Positions 41,130-50,138 of a DNA stretch of 64,000 bases are shown one piece after another; the stretch's first letter is position 1; each line of letters opens with the position of its first letter. The DNA is from JACCVL01 sp963704295 (GTDB taxonomy: Bacteria > Actinomycetota > Actinomycetes > Propionibacteriales > Nocardioidaceae), in the NCBI GenBank assembly GCA_963704295.1, contig OY969884.1, forward strand, positions 1,860,001 to 1,924,000. Reading direction: 5' to 3'. The notes under the pieces are model-generated. The model was not told the DNA's origin. It was given only the letters and a program-made list of their open reading frames with translations, and ran no database searches. Made by a program: the position numbers and the translations under genes.

Positions 41130-41749
41130 CCACACCGACTCCTCCGACCGACGCGGACGTGCTGAGGCTGCTCGGGACCGATCCCTCGCCGGCCACTCTC
41201 GACCGGTTGCACCACCGCCTCACCGTGCAGGCTGAGCGGACCGGTGCCCTGGACGTCGCCTACCGGACGCTCGACACCCCCGTCGGCGTGCTGCTGCTCG
41301 CCGCGACCGAGCGGGGGCTGGTGCGGGTCGCCTACGACCGGGAGGACCACGACGCCGTGCTCACCGTGCTGGCCGACCGGGTCAGCCCCCGGGTCTTGCA
41401 TGCCCCAGCCCGGCTGGACGGCGCCGCCCGCGAGCTCGCCGACTACTTCGCCGGCTTGCGGCGAGGCTTCGACCTGCCGCTCGACCTGCGGCTGGCCACC
41501 GGGTTCCGGCGGTCCGTACTGGCGGAGCTGTGCCGGATCGGCTTCGGCAGCACGGCCACGTATGCGGCGGTCGCCGCGGCGACGGGGCGCCCCGCGGCCG
41601 TCCGAGCGGTCGGGTCCGCGTGCGCCCGCAACCCCCTGCCGGTGGTGGTGCCCTGTCACCGGGTGGTGCGCAGCGACGGTTCGCTCGGCCAGTACGTCGG
41701 CGGGCCGGAGGCCAAGCAGGCGCTGCTGCACCTGGAGGCCGTCGACTGA
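41126..41749 (+). CDS. Methylated-DNA-protein-cysteine S-methyltransferase
   Basis: A 207-residue alkyltransferase. The acceptor Cys177 is in VPCHRVVRSDGS, with downstream LGQYVGGPEAKQALLHLE. The N-terminal domain is present (AYRTLDTPVGVLLLAATERGLV). The first ~45 residues, DADVLRLLGTDPSPATLDRLHHRL, are an added helical segment that could contact the sigma factor. It is translationally coupled to the ECF sigma. It repairs O6-methylguanine and O4-methylthymine by suicide transfer. Confidence 0.93.
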   Translation: MTTPTPPTDADVLRLLGTDPSPATLDRLHHRLTVQAERTGALDVAYRTLDTPVGVLLLAATERGLVRVAYDREDHDAVLTVLADRVSPRVLHAPARLDGAARELADYFAGLRRGFDLPLDLRLATGFRRSVLAELCRIGFGSTATYAAVAAATGRPAAVRAVGSACARNPLPVVVPCHRVVRSDGSLGQYVGGPEAKQALLHLEAVD

Positions 41750-41929
41750 CGGTCCGTCCGGTGCTCGTCACCGTGTGAGACCGCCGGTCGGCGGGGAGTC
41801 GGCCCGCCGCACTCCGGTCCACTTGTGCCGTCGGTCACTTCGATGTTGGCTGAGAACACGATCGGTCAGCGTCGCCCACGGCCACCGCTCCGACAGGCGA
41901 TCACACCCACGGCGAGAGGTGGACAGCCC

Positions 41930-42400
41930 ATGACCCGCATCACCGTCAACGTCGACGGGGCCTCGTACTCCGACGAGGTCGAACCGCGCCTGCTGCTGGT
42001 GCAGTACCTGCGCGAGCGGCTGGGCAAGACCGGGACCGTCGTCGGCTGTGACACCAGCAACTGCGGCGCGTGCACGGTGCACCTCGACGGGCGCAGCGTG
42101 AAGTCTTGCTCGGTGCTCGCGGTACAGGTGGACGGGCACGAGGTGACCACCATCGAGGGCCTCGCCACCGAGGGTCGGCTGCACCCCATGCAGCAGGCCT
42201 TCCACGAGTGTCACGCCCTGCAGTGCGGCTACTGCACGCCGGGGATGATCATGCAGGCCATCGATCTGCTCGAGGACAATCCGGACCCGAGCGAGGAGGA
42301 GGTCCGCGACGGGCTCGAGGGCAACCTGTGCCGCTGTACCGGCTACCAGAACATCGTCAAGGCGGTCCGCACGGTCGCCGCCGAGGGAGTCACGCGATGA
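41930..42400 (+). CDS. coxS: Aerobic CO dehydrogenase-type small subunit, 2Fe-2S
   Basis: A 156-residue subunit with two [2Fe-2S] clusters: plant-type ferredoxin motif GCDTSNCGACTVHLDG plus its later Cys, and the helical second motif CGYCTPGMIMQA ... NLCRCTGYQNIV. It relays electrons from the Mo site to FAD. AGAGG precedes ATG 41930 (the open frame extends upstream to 41825 without a ribosome-binding site). The stop overlaps the coxL start (ATGA). The 180-bp gap upstream separates this operon from the sigma/alkyltransferase pair; no clear promoter is seen there. Confidence 0.93.
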   Translation: MTRITVNVDGASYSDEVEPRLLLVQYLRERLGKTGTVVGCDTSNCGACTVHLDGRSVKSCSVLAVQVDGHEVTTIEGLATEGRLHPMQQAFHECHALQCGYCTPGMIMQAIDLLEDNPDPSEEEVRDGLEGNLCRCTGYQNIVKAVRTVAAEGVTR

Positions 42401-44880
42401 CCGCCGTCGAGGACCGGCCCGCGACCGGCGAGCTGGGCTCCCCCCGCCACCGCAAGGAGGACCAGCGGCTGCTCACCGGCCGCACCCGCTGGACCGACAA
42501 CCTGACCGCCCCGGGGATGCTGCACCTGGCGATGGTGCGCAGCCCGTTCGCGCACGCGCGCATCACGTCGGTGGACCTGGAGGAGGCGAAGCGCGCCCCG
42601 GGCGTGGTCACCGTGCTGGCCGGCAGCGACTTCGCGGCCGAACAGGGCACGCTGCCGAACGTCTGGACCATCACCCCGGATCAGAAGACCCCGCCGCACC
42701 CGTCGGTGGCCGTCGACACCGTGCGCTTCGCCGGCGAGATCGTCGCCTGCGTCGTGGCCCGCTCCGCCGCCGAGGCCCGGGACGCCGTGGAGCTGGTCGA
42801 CGTCGACTACGACGAGCTGCCGGTCGTGCTCGACACCCGCGACGCCCTGCGCGACGAGACGCTGATCCATCCCGACCTCGGCACCAACGAGAGCGCCCAC
42901 CTGGTCCTCGACTTCGACACCGACGTCGACGGAGCGATCGAGGCCGCCCGCGCCGCCGATGACGGCATCGTGTTCGAGCGGGAGTACGAGCAGCAGCGGT
43001 TGATCCCCGCCTTCATGGAGCCGCGCTCCATGCTGTGCGACCCGACCGGCGAGCAGACCGTGCTGTGGAGCGCGACCCAGATCCCACACATCCTGCGCGT
43101 GCTGCTGGCGTTGTCGCTGGGGATCCCGGAGAACAAGCTGCGGGTCATCGCTCCCGACGTCGGCGGCGGTTTCGGGGGCAAGCTGCAGGTCACGCCCGAG
43201 GAGTTCGTCACCGTGCTGGTGGCGCGTCGGCTGGGCAAGCCGTGCAAGTACACCGAGACCCGCAGCGAGTCGGTGATGGTGGGCCACCACGGTCGAGCCC
43301 AGCACCAGAAGCTCACGCTGGCGGGCAAGCGGGACGGCACCGTGACAGCGCTGAAGGTCGAGCTGATCGCCGACATGGGGGCGTACCTGTCGCTGCTCGG
43401 CGGCGGCACTCCCACCCTCGGCGCCTTCATGTTCAACGCGATCTACAAGTTCGACCACTACCGCTTCGACCTGCGCACGGCCTTCACCAACAAGGCGTGG
43501 ACCGACGCCTACCGCGGCGCCGGACGCCCGGAGGCGACCTTCGCCATCGAGCGGCTGATGGACGACTTCGCCGCCGAGCTCGGCATGGACCCGTTCGAGC
43601 TGCGGGAGAAGAACTGGATCACGCACGAGGAGTTCCCGTTCACCACGGTCGCCGGGCTGGAGTACGACTCCGGCAACTACGAGGCGGCCACCGCGAAGGC
43701 CAAGGAGCTGTTCGGCTACGACGAGCTGCGTCGGGAGCAGGCAGAGCGTCGCGAGCGTCAGGACCCGGTCCAGCTGGGCATCGGGGTGTCGACCTTCACC
43801 GAGATGTGCGGGCTGGCACCGTCGCGCATTCTCGGCGCGCTGTCCTACGCGGCCGGCGGGTGGGAGAGCGCCTCGATCCGGGTGCTGCCCACCGGCAAGG
43901 TGGAGGTCCTCACCGGCGCCTCCGCGCACGGCCAGGGGCACGAGACCGCGTGGAGCCAGATCGTGGCCGATCGGCTCGGCGTTCCGTTCGAAGACGTCGA
44001 AGTGCTGCACGGCGACACCCAGATAGCGCCCAAGGGCATGGACACCTACGGCTCCCGCTCGCTGGTGGTGGGCGGCATCGCCGTCGTCAAGGCCGTCGAC
44101 AAGGTGATCGAGAAGGCCAAGGTCGTGGCGGCGCACATGCTGGAGGCCAGTGCCGACGACCTGGAGTTCGAGGCCGGCCGGTTCACCGTCAAGGGAACCG
44201 ACAAGGGCACCGGAATCGGTGACGTCGCGTTCGCGGTCTTCGCCGCGCACGACCTGCCGGACGGCGTGGAGCCGAGTCTCGACTCCGACGCCACCTTCGA
44301 CCCGGACACCTTCTCCTACCCGCACGGCACTCACTTGTGCGCGGTCGAGGTGGATACCGAGACGGGTGCCACCACCATCCGCCTGTACGTCAGCGTCGAC
44401 GACGTCGGCAAGGTCGTGAACCCGACGATCGTGGAGGGACAGGTGCACGGCGGAGTGGTGCAGGGAATCGCCCAGGCGCTCTACGAGGAGGCGGTCTACG
44501 ACGAGTCCGGAACCTTGGTCACCGGCTCGTTCGTGGACTATCTGGTTCCGAGTGCGGCCGATGTGCCGAACCTCGTGACCGACCGCACCGAGACGCCGTC
44601 CACCACCAACCCGCTCGGGGTCAAGGGGGTCGGCGAGGCCGGCACGATCGCGTCCACGCCTGCCGTGGTCAACGCCGTCGTGGACGCGCTGCGCCCCTTC
44701 GGCGTGGACGACATCGCGATGCCGCTGTCGCCGCACCGGGTGTGGCAGTCGATCCAGGGCCGCGCGATCAGCGAGGCTCCGCGAGCGCAGGTGGTGAGCG
44801 GTGAGCAGGCGGCCGACCCACAGCCCGGGAGCGGACAGATCCCCACCGGCGGTGCCGAGCAGGACGGAGCAGGACGATGA
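42397..44880 (+). CDS. coxL: Form II CoxL-type molybdenum hydroxylase large subunit
   Basis: An 827-residue catalytic subunit of the xanthine oxidase family, with Mo-cofactor binding sequences such as DVGGGFGGKLQV and AHGQGHETAW and ending in KGVGEAGTIAS...NAV. The active-site loop reads AYRGAGR (371-377): the form II signature. True (form I) CO dehydrogenases carry AYRCSFR with a Cu-binding Cys, so CO oxidation is not assured; form II enzymes act on uncertain substrates. The C-terminal ~40 residues are low-complexity. It overlaps coxS and coxM (ATGA each), i.e. coxS-coxL-coxM are translationally coupled. Confidence 0.93.
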   Translation: MTAVEDRPATGELGSPRHRKEDQRLLTGRTRWTDNLTAPGMLHLAMVRSPFAHARITSVDLEEAKRAPGVVTVLAGSDFAAEQGTLPNVWTITPDQKTPPHPSVAVDTVRFAGEIVACVVARSAAEARDAVELVDVDYDELPVVLDTRDALRDETLIHPDLGTNESAHLVLDFDTDVDGAIEAARAADDGIVFEREYEQQRLIPAFMEPRSMLCDPTGEQTVLWSATQIPHILRVLLALSLGIPENKLRVIAPDVGGGFGGKLQVTPEEFVTVLVARRLGKPCKYTETRSESVMVGHHGRAQHQKLTLAGKRDGTVTALKVELIADMGAYLSLLGGGTPTLGAFMFNAIYKFDHYRFDLRTAFTNKAWTDAYRGAGRPEATFAIERLMDDFAAELGMDPFELREKNWITHEEFPFTTVAGLEYDSGNYEAATAKAKELFGYDELRREQAERRERQDPVQLGIGVSTFTEMCGLAPSRILGALSYAAGGWESASIRVLPTGKVEVLTGASAHGQGHETAWSQIVADRLGVPFEDVEVLHGDTQIAPKGMDTYGSRSLVVGGIAVVKAVDKVIEKAKVVAAHMLEASADDLEFEAGRFTVKGTDKGTGIGDVAFAVFAAHDLPDGVEPSLDSDATFDPDTFSYPHGTHLCAVEVDTETGATTIRLYVSVDDVGKVVNPTIVEGQVHGGVVQGIAQALYEEAVYDESGTLVTGSFVDYLVPSAADVPNLVTDRTETPSTTNPLGVKGVGEAGTIASTPAVVNAVVDALRPFGVDDIAMPLSPHRVWQSIQGRAISEAPRAQVVSGEQAADPQPGSGQIPTGGAEQDGAGR

Positions 44881-45728
44881 TCCCCGCGAGCTTCGACTAC
44901 CACGCGCCGACGACCGTGGAGGAGGCCGTCCGGCTGCTCGCGGAGGCCGGTGACGAAGCCAAGCTGCTGGCCGGCGGGCAGAGCCTGCTCCCGGTGCTCC
45001 GGCTACGGCTCGCCGCCCCGGAGGTCGTCATCGACCTCGGCAAGGTCGACGAGCTGCGCGGCATCCGGATGGACGGCGACGTGCTGGCGATCGGCGCCAT
45101 GACCCCGCACCACGAGATCGCCACCGACTCGACGATCCGGGAACACGCTCGGGTGCTCGGCGAGGCGGCCGCCACCGTCGCCGACCCGCAGGTGCGGCAC
45201 CGGGGCACCTTCGGTGGCGCGCTCGCGCACGCCGACCCCGCGGGCGACATGCCAGCGCCGGTCCTGGCCCTCGGTGGCGAGCTGGTCGTGGTCGGCCCGG
45301 GGGGCCGGCGGACCGTGTCGGCAGCCGACTTCTTCGAGGACCTGTTCACCACGGCGCTGGCGGAGGACGAGCTTCTCGCGGAGATCCGGATCCCCAGTCA
45401 CCGTGGCTGGGGTGGGCACTACGCCAAGTTCACCCGGGTCGCGCAGCAGTGGTCGATCGTCGCGGTCGCGGCAGCCGTGCGGGCCGAGGCAGGCACGATC
45501 GCCGAGGCGCGGGTGGCCCTCACCAACATGGGCTCCACCGCCGTACGCGCCACCGCGGTCGAGGAAGCTCTAGTCGGCGCCGCCGCGAACGACGAGTCGG
45601 TGCGGGCCGCGGCGGCTCGGGCCGCGGACGGCACCTCTCCGCCCACCGACACCAACGGTGACGCGGACTATCGGCGACACCTCGCGACGGTGCTCACCCG
45701 GCGCGCCGTCCTGGCCGCGGCCGGCTGA
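44877..45728 (+). CDS. coxM: CO dehydrogenase-type medium subunit, FAD-binding
   Basis: A 283-residue FAD subunit. The two FAD motifs are AKLLAGGQSLLPVLRLRLA (about 20-45) and VADPQVRHRGTFGGALAHADPAGD (about 100-120; TIGG-type loop here TFGG). It accepts electrons from the coxS clusters. The ATG overlaps the coxL stop. coxG starts 18 bp after it. Confidence 0.93.
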   Translation: MIPASFDYHAPTTVEEAVRLLAEAGDEAKLLAGGQSLLPVLRLRLAAPEVVIDLGKVDELRGIRMDGDVLAIGAMTPHHEIATDSTIREHARVLGEAAATVADPQVRHRGTFGGALAHADPAGDMPAPVLALGGELVVVGPGGRRTVSAADFFEDLFTTALAEDELLAEIRIPSHRGWGGHYAKFTRVAQQWSIVAVAAAVRAEAGTIAEARVALTNMGSTAVRATAVEEALVGAAANDESVRAAAARAADGTSPPTDTNGDADYRRHLATVLTRRAVLAAAG

Positions 45729-45746
45729 GCGCGCGGTCACCCGCAG

Positions 45747-46490
45747 ATGGAGCTGAAGCACCGATTCACCGTGCCGGCGTCGGTGGACACCACCTGGCAG
45801 CTGTTCAACGACCTGGAGCGGGTCGCGCCCTGCTTCCCGGGGGCGGCGCTGACCTCCGCGCAGGGCGACGAGTTCGCCGGCACGGTCAAGGTCAAGCTCG
45901 GACCGGTGTCGCTGCAGTACAGCGGTGCCGGCCGCTTCCTTGAGCGTGACGAGGCCGCGCACGTCGCTCGGTTCGAGGCGAAGGGCAAGGACAAGCGCGG
46001 CAACGGCACCGCGTCGGCGACCGTCCGGGCCGTGCTCAGCCCCGACGGGTCGGGGACCGCGGTCGAGGTGAGCACCGACCTCGCCGTCACCGGGAAGCCG
46101 GCCCAGTTCGGGCGCGGCCTGATGCAGGACGTCAGCGACAAGCTGCTGGCTCGCTTCGTCGACTGCCTGACCGAGCGGTTGTCCTCCGCGGGTGGCGAGC
46201 CCGAGGAGCCGGCCGAAGGTGTCGCGCAGCCGCCCGCTGCCCGCGTCGGTGCGGAGCCGACCGGTGCCCGACCGGCGGACGCCGGTCAGGTCGACGCCCG
46301 GCCGACCGAGACCGCCCCGGCGGCCGCCCCGACCACACCGGCCCGACACCGGGTGGCGGAGCCGGCCGGTGAGGAGGCGGAGCTCGATCTCGGGGCCACG
46401 GTGCTCCCGGTGCTGGCGCGACGGTACGGGCCGGCCGTGCTGGTGGCTCTGGTGCTGCTGCTGGTGCTGCGGCGGCTGTTGCGCCGCTGA
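45747..46490 (+). CDS. coxG: CoxG-like SRPBCC protein with C-terminal membrane anchor
   Basis: A 247-residue protein. Residues 1-145 form a CoxG/SRPBCC fold (MELKHRFTVPAS..., FNDLERVAPCFPGA). A Pro/Ala-rich linker follows, and the C-terminus is a transmembrane helix (AVLVALVLLLVL) ending in RRLLRR. In carboxydotrophs CoxG recruits the CO dehydrogenase to the membrane and binds quinone; the anchor here supports such a role. It ends the coxSLMG run; the hypothetical gene on the other strand follows. Confidence 0.88.
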   Translation: MELKHRFTVPASVDTTWQLFNDLERVAPCFPGAALTSAQGDEFAGTVKVKLGPVSLQYSGAGRFLERDEAAHVARFEAKGKDKRGNGTASATVRAVLSPDGSGTAVEVSTDLAVTGKPAQFGRGLMQDVSDKLLARFVDCLTERLSSAGGEPEEPAEGVAQPPAARVGAEPTGARPADAGQVDARPTETAPAAAPTTPARHRVAEPAGEEAELDLGATVLPVLARRYGPAVLVALVLLLVLRRLLRR

Positions 46491-46523
46491 CCGGGGCCCG
46501 CCGTCGTCACCGGGTTGTGCGGG

Positions 46524-46865
46524 TCAGAGCCCCCCGACCGGGGCCACCACCGTGCCGGACTCCTCGCAGACCCAATGCGGATCCTCGCCGAGCTCCGGCT
46601 CGACGTGCAGGGAGTGCTCGGCGTCGAGCCCGCAGGTGATGCACCGCGGCCAGCGGGTGGTGCGGTCCATCAGCGCGTCCTGCACGTCCTGCGCGACCAG
46701 GCCGCTCACGTACGGCACGCCGTCGGCCCACTGGTCCACCCACCAGCCGCGCTGCGACAGGGCCTCCTCCAGCACCGACACCGACCCCGCGTCGGCGAAA
46801 CCGCGGGCCTGCAGGTCGTGCAGGACCCGAGCCCGCGCATCCAGCAGCGCCTCCCGTGGTGTCAC
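46524..46865 (-). CDS. Hypothetical protein, 113 residues
   Basis: A 113-residue protein beginning VTPREALLDARARVLHDLQARGF. It is mostly acidic and contains CITCGLDAEH and a later Cys (HWVC), so a metal- or redox-bound pair is possible. It lacks a signal or membrane segment. The GTG 46865 start is set by CAGGAT (46873-46878), 7 nt upstream; a GCAGGA ribosome-binding site overlaps it. It is divergent from cutC. I do not recognise the family. Confidence 0.6.
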   Translation of the reverse strand: MTPREALLDARARVLHDLQARGFADAGSVSVLEEALSQRGWWVDQWADGVPYVSGLVAQDVQDALMDRTTRWPRCITCGLDAEHSLHVEPELGEDPHWVCEESGTVVAPVGGL

Positions 46866-46921
46866 GTCGTCGATCCTGCCACCGTGCGCGACAATGCCCG
46901 GGTCAGGAGGGGCGGGAGGAC

Positions 46922-47662
46922 ATGGCCGGTTCGCTGCTCGAGGTGCGGGTGCTGCATCCCGCCGACGCCGAGGCCGCCGAAGCGGGTGGTGCCGACCGAC
47001 TGGTCGTGGTCGCGCTGGGACAGACCCGCGCCCACGCCCCGGAGCCGGCGCTGGTCTCGGCGGTGGCCCGCGCCAGCGCGCTGCCGGTGCGGGTCCTGCT
47101 GCGGCTGCCCGAGGACGGTGACCGCGGGGACAGCACCACCGGGGCGGGACTGGTCCGGCTGTCCGGCCTGGCAGCGTCCTATCTGGCCGCCGGAGCCGAG
47201 GGCGTGGTCGCAGGGTTCGTGACCGACCAGCTCGAGATCGACGTCGAGCTCGCGGAGGCGTTCGCCGACCAGCTGCGCTGCCCGTGGACGTTCTCCCGGG
47301 CGATCGACCGGACTCTGGACCACCGGCGCTCGTGGCGTCGGGTGGCGCGGCTGCCCGGCGTGGATGGGGTCTTGTCGGCCGGCTCGGCCGTCGACGCCCG
47401 GCACGGCCACGAGGCGTTGCTGTCCGTGGCGGAGGATCCGGCCACGGCCGCACTGCTGCTGGCTGCCGGTGGTGTCCTGCCCGAGCACGTTCCGTGGCTG
47501 CTTCGGGCCGGGGTGCAGGGCATCCACCTCGGCAGCGCGGTTCGCCCCGACCGTTCATGGACCAAGGCGCACGCCGACGCAGCCCTGGTGCGGTCCTGGC
47601 GGCTGTTGCTCGACGACGAGCAGGACCGTATCCGGTCCAGGCCCGCCGCCGGGTCGGCGTGA
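46922..47662 (+). CDS. cutC: CutC family protein (copper homeostasis protein)
   Basis: A 246-residue TIM-barrel protein of the CutC family, with LEVRVLHPADAEAAEAGGADRL, GLVRLSGL, AEGVVAGFVTDQLEIDVELA, TFSRAIDRT and LSAGSAVDA. The name is historical: copper binding is not settled, and the family is an enigmatic (beta/alpha)8 enzyme-like protein. GGGAGG lies 5 nt before ATG 46922. The stop overlaps the next start as GTGA, coupling it to the DUF4031/S66 fusion. Confidence 0.9.
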   Translation: MAGSLLEVRVLHPADAEAAEAGGADRLVVVALGQTRAHAPEPALVSAVARASALPVRVLLRLPEDGDRGDSTTGAGLVRLSGLAASYLAAGAEGVVAGFVTDQLEIDVELAEAFADQLRCPWTFSRAIDRTLDHRRSWRRVARLPGVDGVLSAGSAVDARHGHEALLSVAEDPATAALLLAAGGVLPEHVPWLLRAGVQGIHLGSAVRPDRSWTKAHADAALVRSWRLLLDDEQDRIRSRPAAGSA

Positions 47663-48891
47663 GCGTCCTGGTCGACCCGCCCGCGTGGCCGGCGCACGGC
47701 CGGCTCTGGTCACACCTGGTCAGCGACGAGTCCCTGGGCGAGCTGCATGCGTTCGCCGGCCGGATCGGGGTGCCTCGGCGCGGCTTCGACCGGGACCACT
47801 ACGACGTGCCGGCGGAGGCGTACGACGCGATCGTCGCCGCCGGGGCGCTGCCGGTCAGCAGCCGTGAGCTGCTCGACCGGTTGCGCCGGGCCGGTCTCCG
47901 GCAGCGCCGGAACGAGACTCCCGGTCGCCGGGTGCCCGGCCAGGCGCTGCTGCGCCCTCCCCGGCTGACCCGCGGCAGCAGGGTGGCCGTGGTGGCGCCG
48001 GCCGGCCCGGTCCCGTCCGCACGGCTCGACCGCGGCCTCTCGGTGCTCCGCGGCTGGGGGCTCCGCGTCCGGGTGATCGGCTCGGTCGCCGACGCGGAGC
48101 CGGGCCTCCCGCACCTGGCCGCCACGGACGAGCAGCGCGCAGCCGACCTCCAGGCGGCCTGGACCGATCCGGACGTCGCCGCCGTCTGGTGTGCCCGGGG
48201 CGGGTACGGCTGCCACCGGATCGTCGACTCGCTGGACTACACCGCGATGGCCGCCGCGGGTCCCCGGCTCCTGGTCGGCTTCTCCGACGTGACCGCGCTG
48301 CACGAGGCGGTCGCCTCCCGGCTGGGGACGGTCAGCCTGCACGGCCCGGTCGTGACCTCGGTCGGTGATCTGGAGCCGGCAGGAGCGCAGCGGCTGCGCG
48401 GGCTGCTGTTCGAACCGGAGGGAGTCGAGGACCTGTTCGCCGGCGTGCGGCTGCGACGGCTGGTGGGCGGTGTGGCGGCGGGCGTGCTGGTGGGCGGCAA
48501 CCTCCGGGTCCTCACCGCGGGACTGGGGACGTCGGTGTCCCGCGCCGGTCGCGGGGGCATCGTGGTCCTGGAGGACGTCGCGGAGCCGCCGTACCGGATC
48601 GACGCAATGCTCACCCAGTTGCTCCGCAACGGCTGGTTCGACGGGGTGCGGGCCGTGGTCGCCGGCGCGTTCACCCGCGACGAGCATGCGCCGGGATCGG
48701 CCCGGTCGACGGTGCCGGCGGCCGCCCTGGACGCGGTGCTGCTGGACCGGCTCGGGCCGCTCGGCGTCCCGATGGTGTCCGGCGCACCGGTCGGGCACGT
48801 GGTCGACAACCGACCGGTGCCGCTAGGCGTCCCGGCTCGCCTCGACGCGGACGCAGGGATCCTGCGGATCACCCGCCCTCCGCTGGCCTGA
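47659..48891 (+). CDS. DUF4031 - S66 LD-carboxypeptidase fusion
   Basis: 410 residues. About 1-88 are a DUF4031 domain (VSVLVDPPAWPAHGRLWSHLVSDESLGELHAFA...), usually a separate ~85-residue protein. After a short linker, about 100-405 form an S66 (LdcA/MccF) serine peptidase: nucleophile Ser209 in LVGFSDVT, Glu305 in VVLEDVAE and His380 in VGHVVDN. S66 enzymes trim L,D-bonds of murein peptides or hydrolyse microcin-type amides. GTG 47659 overlaps the cutC stop. The fusion links DUF4031 physically to this peptidase, and cutC is in the same operon; DUF4031 function is unknown. Confidence 0.88.
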   Translation: MSVLVDPPAWPAHGRLWSHLVSDESLGELHAFAGRIGVPRRGFDRDHYDVPAEAYDAIVAAGALPVSSRELLDRLRRAGLRQRRNETPGRRVPGQALLRPPRLTRGSRVAVVAPAGPVPSARLDRGLSVLRGWGLRVRVIGSVADAEPGLPHLAATDEQRAADLQAAWTDPDVAAVWCARGGYGCHRIVDSLDYTAMAAAGPRLLVGFSDVTALHEAVASRLGTVSLHGPVVTSVGDLEPAGAQRLRGLLFEPEGVEDLFAGVRLRRLVGGVAAGVLVGGNLRVLTAGLGTSVSRAGRGGIVVLEDVAEPPYRIDAMLTQLLRNGWFDGVRAVVAGAFTRDEHAPGSARSTVPAAALDAVLLDRLGPLGVPMVSGAPVGHVVDNRPVPLGVPARLDADAGILRITRPPLA

Positions 48892-48969
48892 TCGCCACCG
48901 CGCCGCAGAAACCGTCGACGCCGACCACTCGACGTGAGGGCCGGTGCCGAATCATGGAAGATGGGCCCT

Positions 48970-50127
48970 GTGACCGCATTGTTACGCGTGGACGACGACG
49001 TCCGGGATCTCTTTGCCCTCGACCCCACGCGGACGCATCTCAGCCCGGGCGCCTACGGGGCGGTCCCCCGGCCGGTGCTGGAGACCCAGCGGTTGTGGCG
49101 GCGACGCGCCGAGGCGGACCCGCACCGCTTCCACCAGTACGAGCTGCCGGCGGCCGTCCGCACGGGCCGGCAGGCCGCGGCGGACTGGCTGGGGGTGCCC
49201 CGCGACTCGCTGGCGCTGGTCGTCAACGTCACCGAGGCGATCTCCACGCTGCTCGGCTCGCTCGATCTGCGACCTGGTGACGAGATCCTCCTCAGCGACC
49301 ACGGGTACGGTGCGATCAAGGTGGCGGCCGAGGCGTGGTGCGCCCGCGCCGGGGTCGTGCTCCGGGAGGCCCGGGTGGCGCTGGACGCCGACGACGCGGC
49401 CGTGGTCGCCGCATACTCCGAGCAGCTGAGCAAGCGCACCCGGCTCGTCGTGGTGGACCAGATCACCTCGCCGACGGCCCGCTCGATGCCGGTGGCGGCG
49501 GTGGTGGCGGCCGCCCGGCGCACCGAGGCGATGGTCGTGGTGGATGCCGCACACGGGCCGGGGCACCTGCCGGTGGACATCGAGGCCATCGGCGCCGACG
49601 CGTGGGTGGGCAACCTGCACAAGTGGGCGTTCGCCGCGCGCGGCACCGCGGTGCTGTGGCTGACACCGGAATGGCGCGGACGGGTCTGGCCGCTCGTGCT
49701 CGGCTGGTCGGCCACCGCCCGCTTCCCGGACTGCTTCGACGCACGCGGAACGGCGGACCTGTCCGCGTGGATGGCAGTGCCGGAGGCGCTGACCCTGTGG
49801 GAGGCCCTCGGCGGCTGGTCGATGACGAGGCGCAACCGCGAGCTGGCCGCCTGGGGTCAGCAGCACGTGGCCGCCGAGATCGGGGTGTCGCTCGCCGGGC
49901 TGCCGCAGGACCCGGCGCCGGCGATGCGGCTGGTGCCGCTGCCCGCCGGGGTGGGCGGCACCGAAACCGACGCCGAGGCGCTGTACGAGCGGATCAGCCG
50001 AGACGGCATCGAGGTCGGGGTCATCTCCTGGGGCGGACGCGGCTGGCTGCGCCCAGGCAGCCAGGTGTTCACCACCGAGGACGACCACTGCCGGCTGGCG
50101 ACGTCGCTGCGGCGACACCTGCCCTGA
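48970..50127 (+). CDS. Class V aminotransferase (isopenicillin-N epimerase-like)
   Basis: A 385-residue PLP enzyme of the IPN-epimerase/cysteine-desulfurase fold. The PLP Lys is Lys218 in WVGNLHKWAFA; the His ahead and the AAHGPGHL region before it form the cofactor pocket; NHY/YGAIK early. The GTG start at 48970 lies 7 nt after GAAGAT (48957-48962). The activity could be epimerase, lyase or desulfurase; nearby genes do not settle it. Convergent with the XPB helicase gene. Confidence 0.88.
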   Translation: MTALLRVDDDVRDLFALDPTRTHLSPGAYGAVPRPVLETQRLWRRRAEADPHRFHQYELPAAVRTGRQAAADWLGVPRDSLALVVNVTEAISTLLGSLDLRPGDEILLSDHGYGAIKVAAEAWCARAGVVLREARVALDADDAAVVAAYSEQLSKRTRLVVVDQITSPTARSMPVAAVVAAARRTEAMVVVDAAHGPGHLPVDIEAIGADAWVGNLHKWAFAARGTAVLWLTPEWRGRVWPLVLGWSATARFPDCFDARGTADLSAWMAVPEALTLWEALGGWSMTRRNRELAAWGQQHVAAEIGVSLAGLPQDPAPAMRLVPLPAGVGGTETDAEALYERISRDGIEVGVISWGGRGWLRPGSQVFTTEDDHCRLATSLRRHLP

Positions 50128-50138
50128 CCGAGCGGCTC

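Noticed and set aside
42397..44880. Naming the operon a true (form I) CO dehydrogenase
   Set aside because: The active-site loop is AYRGAGR and not AYRCSFR, so CO oxidation cannot be claimed from sequence.
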